64,000 nucleotides of DNA from Salinicola avicenniae (GTDB lineage: Bacteria > Pseudomonadota > Gammaproteobacteria > Pseudomonadales > Halomonadaceae). The number at the start of each line of letters is the position of its first letter. Position 1 is the first letter of the stretch. The DNA lies in contig NZ_JAKQZC010000003.1 of assembly GCF_023736115.1 (NCBI RefSeq), forward strand, positions 186,001 through 250,000, in the 5' to 3' direction. This document shows, piece after piece, positions 1 through 15,788 of this stretch. The notes under the pieces were generated by a model. It was not told where the DNA came from and searched no databases. It was given only the letters and a program-made list of their open reading frames with translations. Position numbers and translations under genes: made by a program.

Positions 1-593
1 CCGACACCCTGGTCACGCTGCCGGCTCGCGAGCTCTCCGCCGGACTGGCCGAGGTGATCAAGTACGGTCTGATTCGGGATCGCGAGTTCCTCGTCTGGTT
101 GGAGCGAGAAATGTCTGCCTTGCGGGAGCTGGCGCCCGACGCCGTCAGGCATGCCATTCGCCGCAGCTGCGAGATCAAGGCGGAGATCGTCGCCGAGGAT
201 GAGACCGAGCAGGGCGTACGCGCCCTGCTCAATCTGGGGCACACTTTCGGCCATGCGATCGAGGCGCACCAGGGCTACGGCAACTGGTTGCATGGTGAAG
301 CGGTGGGTGCCGGCATGATGATGGCGGCGGTGCTCTCCGCGCGTCGCGGCTGGCTCGACGCGGATGCCCTCGCGCGGGTTGGCGGCATTCTCGAAGCCGC
401 GGCACTGCCGGTCAGGGCGCCGGCCAACATGACCCCTGACGACTTCCTCGTACGGATGCGTCTCGACAAGAAGAATCTGGACGCCCGGCTGCGCTTGATC
501 CTGCTCACCGCCCTGGGAGAGGCCTGCATTCGCGACGATACGCCGCCCGACCAGCTCGAGTGCCTGCTGGCCGAGTTCCCCCGTCTGGCATGA
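1..593 (+). CDS. aroB: 3-dehydroquinate synthase, 3' part (5' end outside window)
   Basis: Converts DAHP to 3-dehydroquinate, the second step of the shikimate pathway, in the cytoplasm using NAD and a divalent metal. The reading frame is open from base 3, so the gene starts before the window; only about 197 C-terminal residues are present. Family marks are visible: ELSAGLAEVIKYGLI near the start, the metal-binding stretch NLGHTFGHAIEA with its histidines, LHGEAVGAGM, and RLDKKNLDARLRLILLTALG near the C terminus, including the conserved KK pair. The gene ends in TGA. In related genomes aroK lies upstream and a SPOR-domain gene (damX) downstream; here no damX-like frame follows and the next gene is gltB, 673 bp away. 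Confidence 0.95.
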   Translation, partial: DTLVTLPARELSAGLAEVIKYGLIRDREFLVWLEREMSALRELAPDAVRHAIRRSCEIKAEIVAEDETEQGVRALLNLGHTFGHAIEAHQGYGNWLHGEAVGAGMMMAAVLSARRGWLDADALARVGGILEAAALPVRAPANMTPDDFLVRMRLDKKNLDARLRLILLTALGEACIRDDTPPDQLECLLAEFPRLA

Positions 594-957
594 TTCGCCC
601 GTGTTGAGTGCGCTGTTGTGGCGCGCCAACACGCTCCGTCGCGCGCTGTCGACCCGACGCGCCTTCCCTATCTCGCCAGCGATGCCTGTGGCGCATTCTC
701 TGTTATCCACGGCGGCCGCACGCCCCGGTCTCCTGACGCCAAGTTCGTGGCTGCAGGCTCGCCGAGCTTATCGGTGTCCCTGTCGGTAAGAAACCGGTCA
801 CGTCGGCGAGACGGCCGAACGGCGCATGACGCTGGCCGAATGATGCGTCGTCGAGGCGTTTTTGCGGTGCGATCTGCATGCTCCATGCCGTATCGGTATG
901 GGGCGGGCGTTATCTTGAGCCGGTGAGGGCGCCAGGTGCCTTGCTGGCGGCCTTCTC

Positions 958-973
958 TTAGACTTTGGTCTAA
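958..973. promoter_or_regulatory. perfect inverted repeat TTAGAC-TTTG-GTCTAA
   Basis: Six-base arms TTAGAC and GTCTAA are separated by TTTG in the non-coding gap, about 290 bp upstream of gltB. The size fits a dimeric regulator site, but no binding protein can be named. Confidence 0.3.
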
Positions 974-1179
974 CGCATCCTGCTAAGTCTTTGAGATGGC
1001 GAGTGATTTCGGAGAAAGTATCGCTAAGTTCTCGATTTCCAATACCTTTGTAGGGCGAAAGCGGGAATCGGCGATTGCACGGGCGTGGCGGACTGGCTAT
1101 TCTGACCGGCCTTTTGACTGCGGTCTGAGGCGATATTGTCGGCATCTTTCGACGCCGAAAAGCGCCAGTGACGCTTGGT

Positions 1180-1185
1180 TATAAT
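1180..1185 (+). promoter_or_regulatory. candidate -10 element (TATAAT) of gltB
   Basis: A perfect TATAAT lies in an AT-rich island 82 bp upstream of gltB. No good -35 hexamer stands 16-18 bp upstream (the bases there are CGAAAAGC), so an activator may be needed or this may be chance in AT-rich DNA. Confidence 0.4.
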
Positions 1186-1266
1186 AATAAAAAACCCTCC
1201 AATATATATCCTTGTTCGACCTGACGCAAGGACCTGGATTTTGATACAGCTTTGTGAGGCACGCCC

Positions 1267-7178
<5,912 letters not shown>

Positions 7179-7201
7179 AGCCTCGTCGGTCGCTGTTCCG
7201 G

Positions 7202-7231
7202 GGTGCCAGCGGTTTCGCTGGCGCCTTTTTT
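7202..7231 (+). terminator. intrinsic terminator after gltBD
   Basis: A 10-bp stem (GGTGCCAGCG / CGCTGGCGCC, one G-T pair) with loop GTTT is followed by six T. It sits 23 bp after the gltD stop and separates gltBD from the small gene downstream. Confidence 0.9.
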
Positions 7232-7345
7232 ATCGCCTGCCGGGACGACATGACTCGGCGGATGTTGGCGGTTTGCGGTGGTATCGCCAGCGTGGAATCT
7301 ATAGAGTGGCGCGCTTCATATGCATCGCCCGCAGAGGAGAGACCC

Positions 7346-7582
7346 ATGATCAGACTCGAACGCAGCATTCTGGACCAGGCCAACGCGCGCCTGCGAGCGC
7401 TGGAAGAGCACGTGCTGGAAGGCACGGGTGATCTCGCGCAGGCCCTGGCCGACTATCATCAGCTGCAGGCTTACTTCTCGCTGCCGAAGGAGAACGACAG
7501 CGGCATGTCGGAGGAGTGCCAGGGGATGCTCGAGGAGATCGAGCGCCGAGCCAACATCATCCACGCTCGCCTCGACCAGTAG
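7346..7582 (+). CDS. small hypothetical protein, 78 aa
   Basis: Not recognised. The start at 7346 is chosen because GAGGAGAGA lies 6 bp upstream; an upstream extension in the same frame lacks a ribosome site. The product (MIRLERSILDQANARLRALE...) is acidic, highly charged and predicted to be nearly all alpha-helical, with heptad-like leucines in the first half and no membrane segment. It holds one cysteine (SEECQG). It lies after the gltBD terminator and so is probably transcribed on its own or by read-through. The good ribosome site and strong coding character suggest a real gene; function unknown. Confidence 0.7.
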   Translation: MIRLERSILDQANARLRALEEHVLEGTGDLAQALADYHQLQAYFSLPKENDSGMSEECQGMLEEIERRANIIHARLDQ

Positions 7583-7647
7583 CTTTCCCGCTCGGCCGGC
7601 GCGCGTCGCCACGCGCCGGCGCGTGATCCCGCGGGTTCATGCCTAGG

Positions 7648-7725
7648 GCCGTTCCAAAGGGCTGTTCTAAAGGGCAATCCCCAAGGCCGGTCCGGAAGGT
7701 CAATCCGAAAGGTCAGTCCAGCGGG
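7648..7725. repeat. six degenerate 13-bp tandem units
   Basis: Units: GCCGTTCCAAAGG, GCTGTTCTAAAGG, GCAATCCCCAAGG, CCGGTCCGGAAGG, TCAATCCGAAAGG, TCAGTCCAGCGGG. TCC near the middle and AAGG at the end are best kept. The last unit contains the stop codon (minus strand) of the oxidoreductase gene, so the array is at or beyond its 3' end. Confidence 0.85.
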
Positions 7726-8921
7726 ATGCGCCCGATCAGCGATTCGGCCGGCAACGGCTCGGGCACCGCGAGGACGTCGCGGGCCAGGTCCAGTCGGTCG
7801 GCATCGAGCCCCAGTAGCAGTATGCCTTTCACGCGCCCGCCTGTCTCATCGCTCTCCCTGCCTCGATAGTAGTAGACCCCCTTGCCATCCCTGACGTCCT
7901 CGACGATGTCGAGCGAGCTGTCGAGGGTACCGATCGCTTTCCAGGCGATATCGAAGACGTTGGAGTAGAAGTAGGGCGTGTGCGTGTAGCGCTCGTCGCT
8001 GCCGGCCATGATGCGTCCGACGGTGGCGCCCATGAAATTGGCGTTATCGACATGCTCGGCCTGCCAGCGCCCGAGAATTCGGTCGGGGTAGATCGCGACG
8101 TCGCCGGCGGCAAAGATCGCATCGTCGGCGGTGGCGAGGCGGTCGTCGACGACAATGCCGCCATCGACCTCGAGTCCCGCCTGCTCGGCCAGTTCGCTAC
8201 AGGCAGTAACGCCCAGCCCGAAGACGACGGCGTCGACCTCAAGTCGGCTACCGTCATCGAGCGCCAGAGTGACCTTGCCGTCGGCCTCTTCACCGCCCTC
8301 GACCTTGCGCCCGCCGAGCAGTTCGACACCTCGGTCGAGGTAGGTCTGGTGGAGGCGATCGGCGAGCGAGGGCGGCAGCATGCCGCCGCCGAGGACGGCC
8401 TCCGGGTAGACGAGCGTGACGCGACAGCCGTTCTGGATCAGCGCGGCGGCGAGTTCGGTGCCGATGTAGCTGCCGCCGATGACCGCGACATGGCGAGGCT
8501 CGCTCGCGAGTTCCCGCAGCCGACGATAGTCCGCATAGTCGCGGAAGTAGCGTACCTGCTCGCTTTCGGGCAGCGCGTCGAGTCGCACCGGGGCGCCGCC
8601 CGTGGCCAGCAGCAGCTTGCCGTAGCCGATCGCTTCCCCGCTCTCCACGGTCACCGTGCGGGCGTTCCGGTCGATTGCGGTCACTCGGGTGTTGGTGTGC
8701 AACGTGGTGTGCGCGTCATGCTCTGGCTGCATCCAGATCTTGTCTTCGGTGAAGTCCGGGTCGGTCCAGAGCTTCTTGGAGAGCGCCGGGCGCGTCACCG
8801 GCCCGTGTGGCTCAGCACCCAGGATGCCGATGCTGCCGTCGGTGTCTTGCTCGCGGATGCCATCGATGGCATTGGCCGCCACCATGCCGGCGCCGACGAT
8901 GAGATAGTCGTAGCGTTGCAT
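7713..8921 (-). CDS. FAD-dependent pyridine-nucleotide oxidoreductase (ferredoxin/rubredoxin reductase-like)
   Basis: A 402-residue class of flavoprotein that moves electrons between NAD(P)H and a small carrier. Visible motifs are the FAD fold YDYLIVGAGMVAANA at the N terminus, the NAD(P)H fold VIGGSYIGTELAAAL near residue 150, and the second FAD contact AIFAAGDVAIYPD near residue 275. No redox-active CxxC pair is present, which excludes the thioredoxin-reductase and disulfide types and fits the rubredoxin/ferredoxin/AIF-like reductases. AAGGAGCGGTT stands just before the ATG. No rubredoxin, ferredoxin or dioxygenase gene is adjacent, so the partner is unknown. The stop codon lies inside a 13-bp tandem array. 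It faces away from the permease gene at 9193. Confidence 0.85.
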   Translation of the reverse strand: MQRYDYLIVGAGMVAANAIDGIREQDTDGSIGILGAEPHGPVTRPALSKKLWTDPDFTEDKIWMQPEHDAHTTLHTNTRVTAIDRNARTVTVESGEAIGYGKLLLATGGAPVRLDALPESEQVRYFRDYADYRRLRELASEPRHVAVIGGSYIGTELAAALIQNGCRVTLVYPEAVLGGGMLPPSLADRLHQTYLDRGVELLGGRKVEGGEEADGKVTLALDDGSRLEVDAVVFGLGVTACSELAEQAGLEVDGGIVVDDRLATADDAIFAAGDVAIYPDRILGRWQAEHVDNANFMGATVGRIMAGSDERYTHTPYFYSNVFDIAWKAIGTLDSSLDIVEDVRDGKGVYYYRGRESDETGGRVKGILLLGLDADRLDLARDVLAVPEPLPAESLIGRIPLD

Positions 8922-9192
8922 AACCGCTCCTTAGTTCTGCGAAGCGCGTGGAAAGGGCTCCCGAGCCGCGCGGCCAGGGCCGGTGCCGGCTCGGAATTGT
9001 CAGCCTAGTTCACACCTTCGCGACGTGGCGAATCGGCTTGCGAGACCGGTCCGGGCGGACAGCGACAGGGCCTGGCGGTAGAATGTGCGGGGTACGGCGT
9101 CCGCTGCGCCCGCGCGGGCCGTGCACAATCGATCATTCAGGCCGCTCGCCGCTTTCGGTGCCGTGCGACGGCTTCGCTGGAGAACAACACCG

Positions 9193-10494
9193 ATGTCTTC
9201 CTGGTTTCCCCGCTGGCGACGTGTCGACGCCACCCGCGACGGTCTGGTCGCGCCCGATGAAACACTGCCGCCGCTGCAGACGCTGGCGATGGGCGTGCAG
9301 CATGCGGTCGCGATGTTCGGTTCCACCGTGCTGGCGCCGCTGCTGATGGGGTTCGATCCTAATCTGGCGATCCTGATGTCTGGCATCGGGACGCTGCTGT
9401 TCTTCGTCATCGTCGGCGGCCGCGTGCCGAGCTATCTCGGCTCCAGCTTCGCTTTCATCGGGGTGGTGATCGCGGCAAGCGGCTACGGCGGGAGTGGCGG
9501 CAACCCGTCGATCGCGCTGGCGTTAGGCGGCATCATCGTGTGTGGCGCGCTCTATGCCGTGGTCGGGCTGGTGGTGATGGCGGCGGGCACGCGCTGGATC
9601 GAGGCGCTGATGCCGCCGGTGGTGACCGGGGCGATCGTCATGACGATCGGGCTCAACCTGGCGCCCGTGGCAGTCTCCAGCGTGGCCGACTCCAACTTCG
9701 ACGCGATCATGGCGCTGGTGACCATTCTCTGCGTCGGGCTGGCAGCGGTGCTGACCCGCGGCATGCTGCAGCGCCTGTTGATTCTCGTCGGCCTGGTGGC
9801 CGCTTACCTGATCTACGTACTGGTCACCAATGGCCTCGGGTGGGGCGCGCCGATCGATTTCTCGATCATCGGTGCGGCCCCGTGGTTCGGCCTGCCGAGC
9901 TTTACCGCGCCGACGTTCACGGCGCATGCGGCGGTGCTGATTGCGCCGGTCGCGGTCATTCTGGTGGCCGAGAACCTGGGGCATATCAAGGCTGTCGGGG
10001 CGATGACCGGGCGCAATCTTGATCCCTATATCGGGCGCGCGTTCTTCGGCGACGGCGTGGCGACCATGGTTTCCGGCGCCGCCGGCGGTACCGGCGTCAC
10101 CACCTATGCCGAGAATATCGGGGTCATGGCGGTGACGCGGGTCTACTCGACGCTGATCTTTGTCGCGGCAGCCGGTTTTGCCATTCTGCTTGGCTTCTCG
10201 CCGCGCTTCGGCGCGTTGATCCAGACCATTCCCGGCCCGGTGCTGGCAGGCGCTTCCATCGTGGTCTTCGGTCTGATCGCGGTCGCCGGTGCGCGGATCT
10301 GGGTACAGAACGCGGTCGATCTCGGCGACAACGTCAACCTGATCGTGGTGGCGGTGACGCTGGTGCTCGGCGCCGGCAACTTTTCGCTGGCGCTGGGTGG
10401 CTTCACGCTGGATGGTATCGGCACCGCGACGTTCGGGGCGATCCTGCTCAACGCGCTGTTGCGCCGACTGCAGCGCCCTCCGAGCGCGGCGTGA
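9193..10494 (+). CDS. NCS2 family nucleobase (uracil/xanthine-type) permease
   Basis: Integral membrane transporter, 433 residues, of the nucleobase-ascorbate (NCS2) family, expected to have 14 membrane segments and to import a pyrimidine or purine base with protons. Marks are LQTLAMGVQHAVAMFGSTVL at the N terminus, LVAENLGHIKAVG with the conserved glutamate in the middle, and GTGVTTYAENIGVMAVT, which resembles UraA/RutG more than xanthine or urate carriers. Uracil is therefore the better guess, but specificity is not proven. The start at 9193 has GGAG 10 bp upstream; a longer frame from 9085 would add an arginine-rich stretch untypical of the family. A hairpin terminator follows at 10531. 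Confidence 0.9.
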   Translation: MSSWFPRWRRVDATRDGLVAPDETLPPLQTLAMGVQHAVAMFGSTVLAPLLMGFDPNLAILMSGIGTLLFFVIVGGRVPSYLGSSFAFIGVVIAASGYGGSGGNPSIALALGGIIVCGALYAVVGLVVMAAGTRWIEALMPPVVTGAIVMTIGLNLAPVAVSSVADSNFDAIMALVTILCVGLAAVLTRGMLQRLLILVGLVAAYLIYVLVTNGLGWGAPIDFSIIGAAPWFGLPSFTAPTFTAHAAVLIAPVAVILVAENLGHIKAVGAMTGRNLDPYIGRAFFGDGVATMVSGAAGGTGVTTYAENIGVMAVTRVYSTLIFVAAAGFAILLGFSPRFGALIQTIPGPVLAGASIVVFGLIAVAGARIWVQNAVDLGDNVNLIVVAVTLVLGAGNFSLALGGFTLDGIGTATFGAILLNALLRRLQRPPSAA

Positions 10495-10530
10495 AGCGCT
10501 TCGTTTTATATCCTTAGCGCGTTAGGCTGT

Positions 10531-10567
10531 TCGGGGAGGCGTCGATGACGTGCTCCCCGATGGTTTT
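10531..10567 (+). terminator. probable terminator after the permease
   Basis: TCGGGGAG pairs with CTCCCCGA and an inner CGTC/GACG pair extends the stem over a small bulge; TGGTTTT follows. It lies 36 bp after the permease stop. Confidence 0.6.
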
Positions 10568-10613
10568 CATGACCCGCTCCGTTCGTGACCCACTCCTTTC
10601 ATGACCCGCTCCG
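10566..10613. repeat. three 16-bp tandem units before chaC
   Basis: TTCATGACCCGCTCCG, TTCGTGACCCACTCCT, TTCATGACCCGCTCCG: units 1 and 3 are identical, unit 2 differs at three bases. The array starts as the terminator T-run ends and stops 13 bp before the chosen chaC start. Confidence 0.85.
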
Positions 10614-10626
10614 GCAGAGAATCGAG

Positions 10627-11313
10627 ATGACCAAGCAAGCCGGCGAGAAGTCGATCGCCATGACGCGCGAGGTGCTGGAACAGGATCTGATCCGTCATCA
10701 CTTCGAGCATGCTCACCCCGAAGTCGCCTTGCAGAGCCAGCAGCAGCTGCAGCGTTCGATTCATCACATGCTGGCGACTGCGCCGCCGGGGGCGCGCCAC
10801 CTCGACGGCGTCTATCTGTTCGCCTACGGATCGCTGATCTGGAACCCTTGTGTCGAGGTGGCGGAGCGCCATACCTGCCGGCTGTTCGGTTTTCACCGAG
10901 ACTTCTGCCTCAAGCTCGACCATGGTCGAGGCACCCCGGAGACGCCGGGATTGATGCTGGCGCTTGCTCCCGGGGGCTCCTGTCACGGCGTTGCCCTGCG
11001 CGTGCCCGGCGAGCATCTCGAGCGCGAACTGACCCTGGTGTGGCGTCGCGAGATGCTGACCGGTGCCTACCGCCCGCGCTGGGTCAAGCTGAAGACCGAT
11101 GTCGGCCCGATCTGGGGCATCGCCTTCGTGATCAACCCGCAGCATGACCGCTATATCGGCCGGCAGAGCGACGATGTCGTGATCCAGCTTCTGCGCACCG
11201 GTCGCGGGGTGCTCGGCTCGTGTCGGGAATATCTCGACAACACCGTGGGCGATCTGCATTCGCTGGGAATTCGCGATCGTCGTCTGGAGTGGTTGCAGCG
11301 CGCCGTGCGTCAG

Positions 11314-11316
<3 letters not shown>
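10627..11316 (+). CDS. chaC: ChaC-like gamma-glutamylcyclotransferase
   Basis: Cytoplasmic enzyme expected to release 5-oxoproline from glutathione (ChaC family of gamma-glutamylcyclotransferases). The family fold begins VYLFAYGSLIWNP, with the substrate-binding YGSL loop; GFHRDFCLKLDHGRGTPETP and LTLVWRREMLTGAYRP, with the glutamate region of the family, follow. It has 229 residues from the ATG at 10627. A second ATG at 10663 (MTREVLEQD) aligns with the E. coli start and has GGCGAGAAG upstream, so the true start may be there; a GTG farther upstream would lie inside the 16-bp repeats. The stop codon is the first base of a 13-bp direct repeat. Confidence 0.9.
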
Positions 11317-13126
<1,810 letters not shown>

Positions 13127-13133
13127 GGCCCGC

Positions 13134-13169
13134 AGCGGGGGATGAAGCGATTCATCCCCCGCTTTCGTT
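13134..13169 (+). terminator. intrinsic terminator between pyrG and eno
   Basis: A perfect 13-bp stem (AGCGGGGGATGAA / TTCATCCCCCGCT) with loop GCGA is followed by a T-rich tail. It begins 8 bp after the pyrG stop, so eno should have its own promoter in 13170-13344. Confidence 0.9.
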
Positions 13170-13338
13170 GGTCGGAGTGGACCGCGAACGGAGAGTCTCG
13201 CTAAGCTCGGGAGGCGTGTCTACATGCTGGCGAGCGTTCGCCTCGCCGCGACGGACACCGCGCCGGCTTCTGATCATCGCGCCCGGCACGAGCACGCCTC
13301 GGGCGCTTCACTCGTTGAAAACGCAACCGACAGGATGA

Positions 13339-14637
<1,299 letters not shown>

Positions 14638-14670
14638 TGTTCGCTTGACTCGCCATACCCAGCATCGTCA

Positions 14671-14707
14671 AACGAAGAAGGCCGCTCATCGAGCGGCCTT
14701 CTTCGTT
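14671..14707. terminator. bidirectional terminator between eno and fdxA
   Basis: A perfect 17-bp stem (AACGAAGAAGGCCGCTC and its complement) with loop ATC stands between the convergent eno and fdxA; A- and T-rich ends on both arms let it work in both directions. Confidence 0.9.
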
Positions 14708-14732
14708 CACGCGATGAAACGGCCTCGCCGGA

Positions 14733-15056
14733 TCAGCGCTCGAGCAGTTCGATCTTGTTCGACTTGCCGTCCCACTCCTTGGCGTCCTCGGGCGGATCCT
14801 TCTGCTCGGTGATATTGGGCCACACTTCCGAGAGCTCCGCGTTCAGTTCGATGAACTGCTGCTGACCGTCGGGCAGCTCGTCTTCCGAGAAGATCGCTTC
14901 GGCGGGGCATTCCGGTTCGCACAGTGCGCAGTCGATGCACTCGTCGGGGTGAATGACGAGGAAGTTGGGGCCTTCGTAGAAGCAGTCTACCGGGCAGACT
15001 TCGACGCAGTCGGTGTATTTGCACTTGATGCAGTTCTCGGTGACGACAAACGTCAT
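14733..15056 (-). CDS. fdxA: 7Fe ferredoxin (FdxA)
   Basis: Small electron carrier with one [3Fe-4S] and one [4Fe-4S] cluster, 107 residues. The cysteine pattern matches Azotobacter-type ferredoxin I shifted by one: Cys9, 17 and 50 for the 3Fe cluster and Cys21, 40, 43 and 46 for the 4Fe cluster, with extra Cys12 and Cys25. The C-terminal half is the typical family extension ([17 protein letters not shown]). AGGAGAGAT precedes the ATG. In Pseudomonas fdxA lies beside mutS, as nearly here, with a DUF1203 gene in between. Confidence 0.97.
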   Translation of the reverse strand: MTFVVTENCIKCKYTDCVEVCPVDCFYEGPNFLVIHPDECIDCALCEPECPAEAIFSEDELPDGQQQFIELNAELSEVWPNITEQKDPPEDAKEWDGKSNKIELLER

Positions 15057-15319
15057 GGGGGATCTCTCCTGTTGCGGGGCTGGCCCTTCTTGTCACGGTC
15101 TTGGCGGATATGGGAAACGCTTGATAGAAATCACCGTGCATGACGGTGCCGCCGATGCTGCTCGAATGGCGCCATATTCTAGGCGGCGGGCGCCAATCCC
15201 GGCAAGCCGGGCTTGGGAACATCGAGGAATGGTGTTATAGCTTCAGCGCCGAAAACGGCCGGAATGAAGCGCAATAGGAGGGCAGACTCCTGATCGACTG
15301 CTGTGAAGGAGGAATGCCA

Positions 15320-15772
15320 GTGTCATTTCGTTTTGTCGGTCTCGATGCCCAATCGATCGACTTCGCCCATCTCTCCCGTCGCGGCCTCGCGACGCGCCTT
15401 GTGGTGACGCCAGGGGAGAACCTGCCGTGTCGAGCGACGCTCGACGACGCCCCGCCGGGCAGCGCGGTGTGGCTGTTGCACTTCATGCACCATCCGGTGG
15501 ATTCGCCCTATCGCGCCGCTGGCCCCATCTTCATCGCCGAGGATGCCGCTCGTGGGATCTACCGGCACGATGAGGTGCCGCCGTCGCTCGCCAAGCGATC
15601 GCTGGCGCTGAGAGCTTACGACGGCGCTGGCTTTCTCACCGCCGCCACGCTCTGCCACGGCAGCGAGACAGCGGCGGTAGTCGAAACGCTTTTCCAGCAG
15701 GTGCGCGTCGACTACCTGCATGCTCAATATGCCGCGCCCGGCTGTTTCGCCTGCCGTGTCGAGCGCGAGTGA
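15320..15772 (+). CDS. DUF1203 family protein
   Basis: Cytoplasmic protein of unknown function, 150 residues. It matches the DUF1203 pattern: FRFVGL at the start, LPCRATLDDAPPG, HHPVDSPYRAAGPIFI, LALRAYD, and a C-terminal APGCFACRVER. A perfect AAGGAGG at 15306-15312 lies only one base before the ATG at 15314 but seven bases before the GTG at 15320, so GTG (giving MSFRFVGLD) is the better start. It is divergent from fdxA and converges on mutS, whose stop lies 16 bp away. No membrane segment or signal peptide. Confidence 0.85.
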   Translation: MSFRFVGLDAQSIDFAHLSRRGLATRLVVTPGENLPCRATLDDAPPGSAVWLLHFMHHPVDSPYRAAGPIFIAEDAARGIYRHDEVPPSLAKRSLALRAYDGAGFLTAATLCHGSETAAVVETLFQQVRVDYLHAQYAAPGCFACRVERE

Positions 15773-15788
15773 CGCTCGCCGCCTTTCG

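Larger units (their letters stand above)
594..1266. other. 673-bp gene-free region between aroB and gltB
   Basis: No convincing gene is seen. Short open frames exist on both strands but lack a ribosome site and any recognisable motif. The region holds a perfect inverted repeat at 958-973, a small hairpin at 930-949, a DnaA-box-like TTATCCACG at 703-711, and an AT-rich stretch (about 1176-1215) that probably carries the gltB promoter. Related bacteria usually have a SPOR-domain damX gene here. Confidence 0.6.
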
